A stretch of 64,000 nucleotides of DNA from Amphirosellinia nigrospora (GCA_004123355.1 SCHM01000001.1:5944001-6008000); one strand, 5' to 3'. Numbered from the stretch's first letter, positions 11,838-24,579 are shown. Program-made: numbers and translations. The notes: a model not told the origin generated them from the letters alone.

Positions 11838-13629
11838 ATGGCCTCAACCGGTCCTACCACTCATAACGATCAGTACCAACCTAGCAGCGTCGCTGGAGTT
11901 GCAACCACCGCGACCGCTGATCAATCCAACTTGGGAAAGGATGAAGTCGCCTGGTTCTTCGTCGAGCAATATTACACCACCTTGAGCAAAAACCCCGAGA
12001 AGCTTCACGTATGTTATAAGACCCATTGAATCATTATAAAGTGCTAGGATGTTGACTATTTACTAGTTATTCTACGGCAAGCGCTCGCAGTTTGTGTACG
12101 GCCAGGAAGGTCAATCTGCCAACGTCAGTGTCGGTCGCCAGGTATGTACCTCTAGTTCCCAGTAGCACTCGCAGCTTTGTGGTACGCAGTCTCTAATTGA
12201 TCAAACAGAACATCCAAGAACGTATCAAGGACCTCGACTTCCAAAACTGCAAAGTCCGTGTCTCCAATGTCGATTCTCAGGCTTCTTTCGAGAACATTGT
12301 GATCCAGGTTATTGGCGAGACTTCTAATAAGGCGGGCGACCCTAAGAAATTTGTTCAGACCTTTGTTCTCGCCCAGCAACCATCTGGATATTTTGTCCTT
12401 AACGATATCCTCCGTTTCATTGACGAGGAGGGTGAGGAGGAACCAGCTGAGCAGCCTGAGACGGAGGCCCCAACCACCGAGGCGGAGGTGCCTGTCGCTG
12501 TTGAGGAGGCTAAGGAAGCTGAGCCTGTCGAGGAGGAGGCTCCGCCCAGGAGCAGGCTGTTACCCTTGATGCCGATGTTGTAGACAAGAAACTAGAGGAA
12601 GTCAGCGCCACGCCGCAAGAAGCCGCTTCTGTCAATGGTGATGCTGTCCCTGAGCCCGCCCCTGAGGAATCTGTGCCGACAGCTGAGGTTGGCACTAAAG
12701 CAGCCGAGGAGACAGTTCCCGACCCAGAGGCTGCTGTGCAAGAGCTGGCCGAGGAGACAGTGCAGCAGCCTGAGAAGCCGAAGGACCCGAGCCCTACCCC
12801 AGTCGCTACTCGCCAGCCTCCGGCCGCGGCCGCGGCACCTACTCCTGCTCCTGCTCCTGCTCAGCCACCTAAGCCTATGACCTGGGCCAGCCGTTTGGCT
12901 GCTACTGGACCCCCAAAGTGAACCCTGCGACCCCACTGCCCAAGGCCGCTCCTGTGCCCACTGCTGCGCGTCCTGCTGCTACATCGGGCCCTGTTGCTAC
13001 ATCCGCACCGACTGCGTCTCAGACTACTGCTACTGGCGCCCAGGTCACTGAGACTGCAACCTCTGCTGCAGCTCCAAAGGAAGTAGGCCCCGAATGGCAG
13101 ACGGCTGGAAGCGATTCCAAGCGTCAGAACAGGCCTCAATCTATATCAGCTCACCCTGCCGAGAAAGAGGGCACACTGGGTTACGTAAAATACGTGACGG
13201 ACAAAGTGGTTCGTGAAGACCTTGAGGCAGCACTTGCCCAATACGGCGAGTTGGCCTACTTCGACATCAACCGTCAGAAGGTACGTATTTTGTCTCACTT
13301 GACTCGCGGCGAAGTGCTAACATAATATATAGAACTGTGCCTTTGTTGAGTTCAAGACGCCTGCCGGCTATCAGGCTGCAGCGGCTGCTAACCCACATGT
13401 GATCAACGGAGAGAACATTGTTGTAGAGGCTCGTCGTCCTAAGGCTGGCGCTTACGGAGGAAGCAACTATAATGCTGGGCGAGGCAACATGCACAACCGT
13501 GGTGGACGTGGAGGATTTGATTCCGGCCGCTCCGGAAGTCATGGTAGCCGTGGTAGCTTCGGAGGCCAGAATCGTGGTAGAGGCGGTCTGACCCGCGGTA
13601 GAGGCGCGTCTCAGACAGTCAACGTTTGA
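11838..13629 (+). CDS. NTF2- and RRM-domain protein, G3BP/Nxt3/Bre5 type
   Basis: RNA-binding stress-granule protein. In yeasts the homologues Bre5 and Nxt3 are cofactors of the Ubp3 deubiquitinase. Exons: 11838-12008, 12067-12141, 12209-13280, 13333-13629. The NTF2-like domain covers roughly residues 30-150 (EVAWFFVEQYYTTLSKNPEK, LFYGKRSQFVYG, GYFVLNDILRFI). A long acidic Pro/Ala/Glu-rich linker follows, then an RRM split by the last intron (LGYVKYVTDKVVREDLE, YFDINRQK, NCAFVEFKTPAGY) and a C-terminal RGG/RG-rich tail. Two one-base losses, in C runs at about 12543-12546 and 12911-12915, break the linker frame. Restoring one C at each gives a continuous protein. The RRM and RGG tail are fully conserved, so I treat the gene as intact in the organism. 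Confidence 0.88.
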
Positions 13630-15058
13630 GTAAACATGCTCTCAAAAGTATTGCGCGAGTTGGAGCTTATGAAGTGTAATTTCGGAAACCCACGGATACA
13701 TAGGCTATGGAATTCATTTCCGTGGGCGCTGCGGAGCAGCGATAGGATTGATTTCGGTTGTGGAATAGGGGCTGGGTATAACTCCGAGGAGCTTAGGCAA
13801 CATACCATCCTAGGCTCCTCACATGTATTTGGCACGGGAAAAGCACACGGTGGTATGTGCTTAGACTAGCTAATGGTGTGGTTGTTGGGATGGTGTATAT
13901 GCATTCATACGGCTGGAAAAGTTCATGGCTCACAAGCATGGGAGGAGTCAAGCGGGCGATGTGGACTCTAAAATCGGAGTTTGTACGGTTGTACAATATT
14001 CCACGGCACACGATGCATGTATTAGTGTAATGCTACCTAGGCATAAGAACTCACGATTATGAACATCCTGTTCTTGTCACTACATTGATAACTTGTGATT
14101 GGCGAGGAAACCCGTCGTAGTGGATATGACTCCAGGAGAACGAACTAGCGGTAAGATAGGATATGACTGTAAATAACTGCCTGGGGGCAAATTAATATAT
14201 TACTGGCCTCAATGACGCGACGGTTGATTTTGTAGTTGATTATTGCGGTATGAAGGCTTCTTTCGTGTTTGGTAGTGGAGAAACTAACTTGGCCTTAATT
14301 AGGTATTTATTTTTGAGGAATATGGAGCGTCTTAATGGGATGGAGTATTGCCTTATGCAGACCGAATTAGCCAGATGACATGAACCATGACCTTGACAGT
14401 GGATGGTAGATAGATCTATGAGTTTTAGTTGGAATTCTACGGGATGGAGTGGCCTTGACTCTACATAGGTAGTCTTGTTATTGAATGTCATCTAATGGAA
14501 ATTGATACTTTGGGTATGTTCCCTTGTGCTTCATTAGCGCGAAGACTGATTCAGGTTTGTGTTAGATTCTTGTCTTTGGCCTTGACTTTTTCACCTTTCG
14601 TTTTAACTCCCCCAAGTAAGCTCCTATCTGCATCGAGGAGGGATGATGTAGATAAGTCTTGTTATACCTGCAATTGTACCATGTCCTGCTTTTATTGGTT
14701 TGGGAACTGCGGCTCTATACGTGTTTGCGCTATGCAATGTAAGCACATAGCATTTATGCCCCTGAGCCGTGATCTTGGTTACATGTGATTGTTTGAAAGG
14801 CTTTCATTCCCTTCGTCTTCAAGAAGATGTGACTAGTAAACCTACTCTACCTTGCTAGTAGTATTCTCCTCAAGTAGCAGCTCTGTGTCTATTTCTTGTT
14901 ACTATAGTCGTCTTAGGCTGGGTTCGACGATCTTTATCTGCACGATTAATAAGTACCCAGGTAATGACTATTATCTAGAACCCGTTTCGATACCTCACGC
15001 TTCCTTGCTATTGAAAGTTAGAGAGAAGGCAGCAACTATCGTTGTACACGTAAGGGGC
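13630..15058. other. Intergenic region
   Basis: 3' regions of two convergent genes. No protein-like frame or RNA gene recognised. Confidence 0.5.
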
Positions 15059-16368
15059 TCACGAATCAGCCATCTCGATCTCTATCGTCCTCGTCTCGCG
15101 GGCCACATTATCAACAACGCCATCCATCATCTGGTTTGTGTTGTTGACATCCTCGAGCACTTTTTCTAGTAGAGAGACTAGCGATTCTATCTCGGCACGT
15201 TGACGCTTGATATCTTCGAACAACTTAGCGTTATGGGCCTGTGTTGTTTGTAGTTTTGCATTGAGTTGAGATTGTTGTTGTGCTAAGTGAGGTGCTAGAT
15301 GTGCGTCTAAGACCTCATCTGGTGGTAGTGTATGTGGGCTTGAAATACAATCAGTAAAATATGTATTGGGATTGACTGATTTCGTAAAGAGTCTTGGGTG
15401 TTGCAAAGGCATAAAAGAGAGTGAAAAGCAAGAATCAATCACATAGTTTTTGTTCCAAAAGAAAAAAAGAAAAAAAAGAGAAAGACGGGAAAAACAAAAC
15501 GTACAACACCAGGGATTCGCTGGTCGTCACCGACCCAACTACTAATCTGGCGGTATCTGGCTTAGCTATGGGGAGCGGACGGGACCCCGTTCTCCAGATC
15601 CTATGGTCGTACGTGCTAAGATGCAGCTCAATTACAACTTATAATCGAGTCTCGAAGACAAATGCCCCACTTGACCGAATACCTGTTGGGTCGAAAATAC
15701 AGAAATGAAAGTGACGTGACTTACGGTACCGGAGGATCCGCCCCACCACCACCCGCCGCTTTCCGCCTGCGCTCCGCTTCGCTCACCAGAGTCTCGAGCT
15801 CATTGAGCTTCGCGACAACATTACGCGCTTCTTGTATAGAGTCGAATTCTTTCTGCAAAATGTTAGCAAGCAACCCCCGTGCTGTTTGTGTGTGTAATAG
15901 CATCCTCCTCTTTGTTCACGAATCACAGCGTTCATATGGAGCTCCCGACAACCCAATTCCGATCTTTATAGGTCGTTCGGGTCGAAAAAAAAATGAGAGG
16001 GCAGCAGAGGGCGGACAACACACCTTGCACAGCGAACGCAAGCGATCCACCATCTGCGACTGCACGGCCCGTAATGTTGCCGGCGCGTGCGCCGCGATGT
16101 GAGGGTAGCACGCCGCGAAGTTGTCCCAGCTGATCTTGGCCAGCGTGTGTGAGAGCGCCGAGTCGAGCGTCGCCTGGAACCGTGAGGCACGCGGGCCGGG
16201 GGTCAGTGCCGTGTGTCGTGCTGGTAGGGGTGGTGATGCGGGAGCTTCTTCTGGTTGTGGTTGTTGTGATTGTTGTTGCTCTTGCTGCTGTGGTTCGGTC
16301 GCCTCTTGATCGCCTTGCAGCTGGGGTTTTGGATTGATTTTCGGCACAGGTTGCGGTTCCGGCGCCAT
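15059..16368 (-). CDS. NNF1: Kinetochore protein Nnf1 (MIND/Mis12 complex)
   Basis: Subunit of the Mtw1/Mis12 complex that links centromeric chromatin to the Ndc80 complex. Exons on the minus strand: 16368-16024, 15852-15725, 15338-15059. The phases agree and there is no frame break. The N-terminus is Pro/Gln-rich. The Nnf1 core begins at about residue 60 (RFQATLDSALSHTLAKISWDNFAACYP), continues with MVDRLRSLCK and KEFDSIQEARNVVAKLNELE, and ends in a coiled coil (QQSQLNAKLQTTQAHNAKLF). Total length is about 250 residues, normal for the family. The first intron is 171 nt and the second 386 nt, longer than most here. Confidence 0.82.
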
Positions 16369-17218
16369 TTTACTTTATAATTTTCCCTCTCTTGAGTTCC
16401 CAATCGAAAGGATGTATGCACTTGTTCGTCGGAGAAGATTGGATCTGTGTCTGTATGTGTGTCTCTTTCGCGCGGTGTTGTATGTCGGGTAGCTTGGTCG
16501 ATCGCAAGAAAGGCGTATACGCAGTGTTGCAATCAAACCCGAATTGATAGAATAAAGGGATAAAAGCTCCTGGGTTGGACACTGAATAACCTGTCAATAG
16601 TTCTCCATGGTATTTAGGTTGGATAATTGATTCTAGACGCGCCTTGAGATGCATGCGACCCGCGATTCTAGGTATGATGCTTATCGATAAGGACATCTAA
16701 CACATAGCAGTTTGGTCACTGACATGTGCCAGGCTGTGGGGAAGGAAGGTTCAAATACAATCTCTCTGCCTACATATTTGTTCGCTGTTCAGTCCCGACA
16801 AGATGCGAAATCCATCTCATTTTAGGGGGCATACTGAGGCTCATTTTCATTCATGTTGAGGGTAAGGGTAAAGTGACATCATGAAATTTCCCTATTTACA
16901 ATTGGCCATCATGCTATCCACAGTTATTCCATTGGTTTCCTTGGCCGATATACTCATTCATAATTGATTTCTCGTTATAACTTGTACATAGAATCCCTAA
17001 TCACATCGTTTATAGAACGTTTCTTGGCACTGCCATATGTCGTCCTGTAAACACCCATCAAGTCCGACTCAAAACCATCGCCCTCATAAGATCTCCACCT
17101 CGGGACTGGAACTGGGTATGTTTGCTATGCTCGATTTTGAAAAGAATAGGAACATCATACATGAAAAAACGCCGTAACACCGTATCGTGGATTTACCTTT
17201 GTCTCGTGGGAGTGCGAA
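16369..17218. other. Spacer between two minus-strand genes
   Basis: Promoter side of NNF1 and 3' side of the b561-like gene. Nothing else seen. Confidence 0.5.
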
Positions 17219-19800
17219 CTAGCTATAGTCAACCGTTCCGGAGGTCTGGGGTCTTGTGTCCCGGTTCCTCTCTAATCGCCTTCTTCGTCTTCGCTCGGCT
17301 GCTGATGCTGCTACCGATGCCGGTGGTCTGTTCGTATGCCCCCCGCTCGTAGGTGGCCCGCTCGGCGTTGGACTCAAGGCGCTCCATGTTCCATGGCTGT
17401 CACTACCAACACTGGAAACTGTGGGCACGCCCAGAGGTGAGCCACCCGAGGGGCCGGGCTGGCCAGAGTAGTACGCTGAATCTTTGCCTCCTCGTTGTCC
17501 TCCGGCAAATGCAGGCATGGGTGGCGCTAGAGGCTCAGACACTAGACGTTCAGCCTCAGCTTCGTCCGGAGTCTTTCGTGCACTCCCTCTCGCCGGTATC
17601 GTCGGTGACCGGGTGTCTCGCTTTCTGACAAGCTGCTTACTGAGCCTGATCGGCCTCTGCGGTGCTCACGGCGAGCCTCCTCCTCTGTGAGCCGCCGTAA
17701 CGTCACATTTCTATCTCGATCATCGTGATATTTCACTTTGACGACGCTGAGTGGCTGACTGGCTCGACTACGATCTCGTTCTCTTTCTTCGTCTGCAGCC
17801 AACCCAGCAGCACTACTAGCTGCCGCAGCGGCTGCCTCTTCGCCGTCTCTACGTCGGCGTGAAGACTCTCGTCGCTGTGGCCGTCCGCCTCTAGATACGT
17901 ATGAATCGTTCTCCGATGCTGGATGTAAGGAATGCAACAGCCCTTGGGGATCTGGTGGCATTGGTGGCATAGCAACGTGGTCGCCATTGTGTCGAGACCT
18001 CGATCTGGACCTGGAGTGCGGGCTGGAAACTGGAGCAGCCACAGGTACAGGTGGTGCATTGCCTCCTGCTGCAAATGGCGGCATAGGCGGACCGCCGACA
18101 GAGGTGCCTAGGGTCGTGCTTCAATATACGATGATTCCGTGTCTTCTGACATGATGGTAGTGGCTGGCCCACCAACCGGAGCCTGTGTCGTGATGGTCGA
18201 GTAGGTGTTCCATATCCGTCGCCTGTGTATCTTGACCCGTGCCGCCCATCTCGCCGCTCGTCTTCCAACCTCAGTCTCTCCTCTTCTGCTTTCTTGTCTC
18301 GGCGGTCTTGCAGCTTCTTTGCAAACCAGCCCAGACCGAATCCAGCCAGAAGTCCCTTACCGGCTGTGCTAGGACGTTCATCCTCCCGTGTGCGCCTCGA
18401 GGGACTCACGTAAGACGAATAGTCTGAATAGATATTGCTATCTAATCCGGATGGTGCTGTCCGAGCATGGGATGCGCGAGGAGTTACTGGTCGAGTCCCT
18501 GTCGCACTCGAAGCGGCCGGACCTCCAGGTCCGGGTAGCAGTGGTGTCCGGGGTCGTGCAGCAAGCTCGGTCCTGTCTTCTGTGAATTCTGACTCGGTAT
18601 AATCATCTGCGCGTTTTCTTGTAGGCCGCGTACGGGGTGGGCCGTACTTGCTCGGCGTATCTGTCGCGACCGCCGAATACTCCTCGTCGTATCTCCGATC
18701 ATCTTTACGACCAGCAAACTTCTTGAACAAGGCTCCCGCTCCCACGAGGCCTCCTACAGCAAGTAACTTGTTCATCAACCCCCCTTTTGAGGCTCCGTTT
18801 TTTCAGAGTATTTGTCGTTTGTTGTCATGTAGTAACTTGTGGATGCTCTTCTGGAGGGAATGACCTCGGGCGTTCTCCCGCTTCGGGATTCAGATTCGCT
18901 ACTCCTAGATCCGTCATCGCGGCGTTTGCGTCCGCGGAGGAAAGCCAAGGTGCCAACTCCCGCAACGAGAGGGCCGAGCCATCCGAATCCTCGACTAGAT
19001 TTACGCTCGGAATGGGTGACACCAGATTCCGACCGGCCTCCGTATGAACGACCGCCATACATGGTCATGTTATCATCCCAATCGTTTTCATGTCGCCAAC
19101 TTAGGATAAAGTAGAGAAAAACAAGAAACCCCACCCAGAGGGCAAATAAGATGAAGGTGAATTTTGGGGAACCATATAGCGTAAGTCCGAGAGGAATTTG
19201 AATAACTCCCAGAATTCCCACAATCCCTCCAAACCAACGATGGATCATCAGCCTCAAAGATTTCTTGTAGATCTTCCTAACAAAGCTGCCTCCAATCGCT
19301 TGGGTTAGAACTAATACATAGATGGCCACGCCAATTCCATGATGGGGATTCGTCAAGCTACGGGACGGGCCCACGGCGAAGAATCCAAGGATGAATACTG
19401 CTGTGGATAGGCCAACGGAGAGAATTTGTAGGTACGCATGTATACGACGGCCCCTTCTGCGATCTGGATGAAACCTCGCGAACATAATGGCTATCGGAAC
19501 AAGGAATAGGAAGGTTATGGCCGCAAGGACTCCATGGCCAGTGACCAAGCTGTGATACTGGTTGACTGTTGCGAACCGATTTCCCATGCCTATGCAACGT
19601 TAGATTAGGTACCTTGACAACGAGCGCCGGTTGCAAGGGAACAGCATACCATTATACTGCATGGTCTCAAAATTGAGGCCGACCAAGTTTGGCAGCAGGA
19701 AAGTGTTCTTCGTAAAGTCCCATGTTCCGTCGCCGACCGTCATCGTACTCGAGTCATAGACCGCCGACCCGGGGGCTGACAGCCCCTCGGCGGGCGCCAT
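17219..19800 (-). CDS. Cytochrome b561-like integral membrane protein with long charged tail
   Basis: Exon 1 is 19800-19650 and exon 2 is 19589-17219. After a short lumenal part (SAVYDSSTMTVGDGTWDFTK) come six or so hydrophobic helices of cytochrome-b561/DUF type (HSLVTGHGVLAAITFLFLVP, LQILSVGLSTAVFILGFFAV, IHRWFGGIVGILGVIQIPLG), with His residues placed as heme ligands would be. A long Arg/Ser/Glu-rich cytoplasmic tail follows, including MNKLLAVGGLVGAGALFKKF, AGFGLGWFAKKLQDRR and RNVTLRRLTEEEARREHR, and ends SGTVDYS. The sequence could be taken for two or three genes, but the breaks at about 18774-18784 (G6), 18190, 18105 (CCC) and 17563 (GGG) are each one base, and restoring them gives one protein as found across filamentous fungi. 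Function is unknown. A transmembrane electron-transfer role is inference. Confidence 0.75.
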
Positions 19801-20711
19801 AATGGCGGTAGTTTGTCGTCGCAGGCGTTGTGAACTCGAGGTACCACGATTGATGTTGCCCAAGTAGGAATGCTTTTGGCTTGAGCAGAGCGGTGTGTTT
19901 GTTTTGGAATGTGGATGTTTCGCCTTAACTGGGTGTATCTTCAGCGGTGTATCAATATGCGAGGAATTGATATCGGTTTGCCTGTGTAAGCGCGGGGTTG
20001 TAAATCAGGTATCAATTACAGAGCATTTCGAATTGGCCCAAAAAAACAAAAGAAACCCAAAGTCATAACGCAACGTGAGTTCGTGTATAAACACAGGCTG
20101 AAAAAACAGAAATATGCACAGGTTCAGCTACTGGAGGAAGCAGGACATGGACAGCTGCACTCTGGCGGTGGAGATGCAAGCGCCCAGTGGTGACATGGCA
20201 CTGCAGAATTAGACTGGAGAACCCAAGTACGTAGCTGTAATTGGAAGGTTGTTTTTCTCTAGGTCCCGTCAGCGTTGCGGGGACGACGGGTGGGACCGGT
20301 GACCTGTTGTTGGGTGCCCAATCCGCTGTCACTGGATACTGCCATTCATTGGTGCTCTCACTTGGTGAGGTGGGCCATGTCCCATTGGTAGAGTCGGCCG
20401 GTGCTAGCCGGCCCGCTGGGCACATGCAACAGCTGTTGACAGAACTATTCTGATCTAGACTAACTCAGGTTAGTCTGTCCACCTGGCAGCACGACACCTC
20501 GCTGCCAAGGCCGAGGTGCCTGGCCTAACAGCCGCTATTTCGGGTACGCTATGAGATCACCTCCAATGGCCCACTGGGATGAATCGTGTTTGAGCACAAT
20601 TACTCCCGCTCATCTATTCATGTACCTACCTTGGAACGCACAAACTATGTCTCTTTTACTAGGGAGGTAATCACCGATCAACCCTCGCGCAAAGCCGCGA
20701 ACATAGTCGTC
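19801..20711. promoter_or_regulatory. Divergent promoter region with inverted repeats
   Basis: Shared upstream region of two divergently transcribed genes. It holds an 8-bp perfect inverted repeat AGACTAAC-4-GTTAGTCT at 20457-20476. Next to it is a G+C-rich nested palindrome at about 20483-20525 with arms CACCTCG/CGAGGTG and TGGCAG/CTGCCA. These could be operators or RNA hairpins. No binding protein can be assigned from sequence. Confidence 0.4.
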
Positions 20712-22004
20712 ATGTCGACAATTCGCCTCAGCTTCTTATACCCCCATCTCTACCGAGCTGCTCGCCTGGCTGAGTCGGCAACGCAATCTACAAAGACCCG
20801 ATATCGCAGCCGGCCCTGTCGATCCAACCCGCACACTCGTTTCATCTCAACGTCTACACGTGCGGCGCAGGCTGTCTTCGAGAGACACGGTACTGCCGTC
20901 GAACCTCTACCGGTGCTCCCAGATGTTGTGCAACTGCCTCAGCCAGACAAGATCGCCTCGCGATCGCCGGACCCATCGCCCAGCGAGCTTGAGAAGGCTG
21001 CGGCCGAGGACAATAAAGAGTCAGATGCGCCACGCGAGCCCGAGGCCCCTCCCGCTGATGCCACAAAGGGGACCCCGCCAGACGGCAAAGATGCGGCCTC
21101 TGCAGCGCCGCCTCACGCGGCCAAGGACGAGACGGTGCAGCAGGGTGGCCCCATGGAAGCTGTACTCCACATGCCACCACCAGATGCATCACAGCATCCC
21201 CACATTTCCAAGCCGACATACGTCCACCATTTCGATAGCTATACGCTTGTGAAGCAGCTCGAGGTTGGCGGCTACACGCAGGGACAGGCTATCACTATCA
21301 TGAAGGCCATCAGAGGCAACCTCGCGCAAAATTTAGATGTTGCGCAGGACGGTCTAGTAGGGAAAAGCGACGTTGACAATGTGGGTCAATTCTGATGCGC
21401 CCTAGCTGTCTATTGTTTCGCTCATTCGTGAATTATAGGAAACGTATCTCTTCCGTGCTGCTTGCTCGGAGCTCAGCTCTGAAGTTACGAATAATAGGAG
21501 AGTTGAGCGACGCAAACAGGTACGCCAACAACGTACACAGTTGCAACATGAGGTCGACAATCTCAGTCAGCGCATGTCTCAGGACATCTTGACCCTAAAG
21601 GATGATGTAAAGGGGATGTTTAATGATCGCAGGATGCATGTGCGGGAGGAGCAGAGGAACATGGAGAGTGCTGTGAGTAATCATCTACGCCGATGGCGGC
21701 AACGAGGACTAACGTCGAGGCCAAGATTCAACAAGTCAACCTTGAAATTAGCGTCACCCTCAACAGTGATTCACGGACCGAGATAGAAGGGCTACGATGG
21801 GTGTTGATCCAGCGATCGGTCTATGGGATCCTTTTTTTGGCGGTGCTAGCATTTGTCACTGTTCGATATTCAACATATGTGAGTAAACAGAAACAGAAGG
21901 AAGCAAAGGAAAAGCTACAGCAAGCCGAAGAGCTGAAGAGGAACGGCGGCAGGGAAGATCGTGCGCCGCCAGTAGATGCGGCAGAAATTCTAGCGGCAAA
22001 TTAA
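20712..22004 (+). CDS. Mitochondrial DUF1640/MCUR1-like protein (Fmp32 family)
   Basis: Inner-membrane mitochondrial protein of the MCUR1/CCDC90/Fmp32 family, linked in other organisms to cytochrome oxidase assembly and calcium uptake. Exon 1 is 20712-21380 and exon 2 is 21439-22004. An Arg/Ser-rich targeting peptide (MSTIRLSFLYPHLYRAARLA) comes first, then a low-complexity Pro/Ala region. The conserved domain follows: HHFDSYTLVKQLEVGGYTQG, ETYLFRAACSEL and a coiled coil (QLQHEVDNLSQRMSQDILTL). It ends with LRWVLIQRSVYGILFLAVLAF as the single membrane span and a Lys/Glu-rich tail. The start at 20712 is preferred to an upstream in-frame ATG at 20586 because it begins the targeting peptide. A one-base frame break lies near 21685-21692 within the coiled coil. 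Confidence 0.83.
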
Positions 22005-22272
22005 CCAAAAAGTATTATACCCATGGGCATAGACGGGGAAAGGAGAACATAGATAGTTATTAGCGATCGTAATTAATAAAATATCTCTTTGGTAATGAGA
22101 TATCATGTATTTTGCCCGGAATTATAGAGCCTGGGAACGTAGGGACCCCAATTCTAATAGCATGCCAATTTTTTTAGTTACGCCTGACGCCATGCGAAGA
22201 TGTCCATATTATGTATGTAGAGTATGCAATGAGGCGCGTCCAGCACCGTTCGAGAACCCTTCTGGTTTCCTC

Positions 22273-22889
22273 TCAATGCCTGTCATCCTTCTTCTCCGTG
22301 GACTCTCTGTCCACGGCTTTCCGTAACCGTTCCTCCTGCCTCTTCCAATGGCCCCCTTCTTCGTAGTCTTTGCTAATCTTTAGAGCATTTCGAAGACGCT
22401 CGCTCTCTTTGATCTTGGCGTCGGCCAGCTCGTGGACCTGATGCGCCTTAAGGCCCCTCCTGGGCCCTGACGCGCCGTCCCGTCCGGGCCTATTCATCTT
22501 CTCTTGTAGCTCCTTGCGCAGCGCGTCGCATCGTCGGTCAATCTCGTCCTCTTCGACACTATTACGAGCAGGGTTAGAGTGAATAAAACAAGCCTTTCTC
22601 TCTCTTCTCTCTCTCCAAACCCAAAATATTGATACCCGGGAGAATCGACATACCCTTCGTCCTCGAGCTGATCCCGCAGCTCGAAAACCTTCACCTCGAC
22701 CTCCCGCTTTCTATCGTGCTCGAGAATCCCCTTGTCGGGTAGCCGCTGGCGATGCTTCAGGTGGTCGAGGTCGCGTGGGTATGGGGCGCCCCGATCGCGG
22801 TCGCGAGGCCTCATGTGCGCTAGATTGCGCTGGACGTAACCGGACGTGCCGCTACCTCGCGGCGTTGATAGCCCTACGTTGTCTGACAT
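22273..22889 (-). CDS. CWC21: Pre-mRNA-splicing factor Cwc21 (cwf21 domain)
   Basis: Small spliceosomal protein that contacts Prp8 and Snu114 near the 5' splice site; metazoan counterpart is the N-terminus of SRm300. Exon 1 is 22889-22654 and exon 2 is 22558-22273, phase 2 intron of 95 nt. The N-terminus [20 protein letters not shown] and [10 protein letters not shown] is the family signature. The cwf21 domain ([19 protein letters not shown] and [18 protein letters not shown]) lies across the intron, and a Lys/Glu-rich helical tail ends at 22273. No frame break. It is convergent with the MCUR1-like gene and divergent from CDC123. Confidence 0.9.
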
Positions 22890-23272
22890 GGTTTCAAGGC
22901 TATGCTGGACTTCCGATGAGAAGTTGGCAAGCTGTTGGTGCTGGTAAGAGAAACGTCGCGATACAAATAAAAGAAGACGATGTTTGAAGATAGAAAGATA
23001 TATAAGGCGATGGTGGATGGTTAAAGCATGCATATAAGTGGGGTCCTCTGCAGTAGGTTCGGTCTAGGTACGTACTGGAGGGCAATGTTGCCCCGCCATA
23101 AATAACATAGAGTCACCAACATTTGCAGCTTGACTCATCTATGTTCATTTAAATAATCTCGTAAATATATTCCTGCGAGCTTTGAAATCTTTCAAATTCT
23201 TGTGTTGATAGTCTGAGAAAACTCCCGGTCTACATAATTTTAATTGAACCATAAGTTGAAGAATGCCTCCAT

Positions 23273-24579
23273 CCAGCCACGGTCGGACCCTGCGTCTGCA
23301 ACCCCACCAACACTACAGTTTCCACCCATCACAAGAGATCATATATTGAATTGTTCATATGACTCTTGGTTTCCGAAGTCTGTCTCCTTGCCTTCACCTA
23401 ACTTGTGTCTGTAACTGACTAATATTCAGGTATCGGGCATCTTGTATTAAGAGTCGTATCATTCCATTATCGCCAGAGTTTGTCGACTATATTCGTGAGG
23501 ATGGCATCATACTCGGCGACGAAGATGACGCCGAGTCTGATGACGACGAGGAGTGGCAAACCACCTCACCAGCCATACGGCCACCTATCTATGAGGTAGA
23601 ATCCGACTCGGATAGTGACGATGCAGATGAGCCGCCAAAGCTACCTCCAAATAAACGATTTCCTGAGCTACACCAGCTGATCAAGGATAAAATCGCCGAG
23701 CTAGGTGGCGCTGTAGCCCCGAAGCTCAACTGGACGGCGCCGAAGGATGCCATTTGGATGTCACCACATCAAAATACCATCAAGTGCACATCTCCTAATG
23801 ACGTGTACTTATTACTGAAGAGCTCCAACTTCGTAACATACGATCTAGAGCACGCGTTTGACGACTGTACGCCAACAGCCAACTCAGCTGTCCATCAAGC
23901 GTCCTTCAAACCGGTGTTAGTCTTACGGTCGTACTTCAATCCGCACACTGCCATGGAATTCCGGTGCTTCGTCAAGTACAGGAACCTCGTTGCCATATCA
24001 CAGCGGGACCTCAACTACTTCGAGTTCCTACAACCACTTAAGGCCGCTATTATCGCCAAGATCTATCATTTATTCAACAATAAACTACGTTATACATTCC
24101 CCGACGGCAACTTCGTGTTTGACGTGTACATCCCTGAGGGCGAAGACGAGCCTCTAAGCCGAGCGAGGCTAATCGACATCAATGCATGGGCACCTCACAC
24201 CGATAGCTTGCTCTTCGGCTGGCAGGAGCTCTTAGACTTGGAGGTTCCCGGCCCTATACTCGGTGTCGTCGGCGAGGATGTGGCCAAGAACCGGACCGCC
24301 ACCGATGCTGACGATACTGAAAGCAGCGAAGAGGAGGACGACGACGACTTTGCCCCTGAGCTCAGGCTGATTGACAAGGAAGATCCGGCGGCTTACAACT
24401 TTAGCTCGCCGCAGTACTCGGCGCACAAGTTGCCAAAGGATGTCGTCGATGCGAGTCTGTCGGGAGAAGGTGGTATGCGGGAGTTCGCCCGGAAATGGAG
24501 AGAGATGACGGGTATGGAGAACCCGGCGAATTGGGAAGCCAGCGGGAAGGACCAGACCTCGCGCGGCCGCTTAAATTAA
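23273..24579 (+). CDS. CDC123: Cdc123/D123 family, eIF2 assembly factor
   Basis: ATP-grasp-fold chaperone needed to assemble the eIF2 heterotrimer. Exon 1 is about 23273-23377 and exon 2 is 23430-24579. Typical blocks: ITRDHILNCSYDSWFPK before the intron, then YRASCIKSRIIPLSPEFVDY, an acidic stretch, PKLNWTAPKDAIWM, LVLRSYFNPHTAMEFRCFV, ISQRDLNYFEFL and RLIDINAWAPHTDSLLFGW. The C-terminus is acidic then basic, as usual. The 5' splice site is GTCTGT. From the ATG at 23273 the frame is off by one from the conserved block, with a likely missing G near 23281 (CACGGTCGG). The exact N-terminal residues are therefore uncertain. Confidence 0.9.

Noticed and set aside
18775-18784. Gene boundary between a b561 protein and a separate basic protein
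   Set aside because: The two frames differ by one base in a G run, there is no room for promoter or UTR, and the fused order is known in related fungi.
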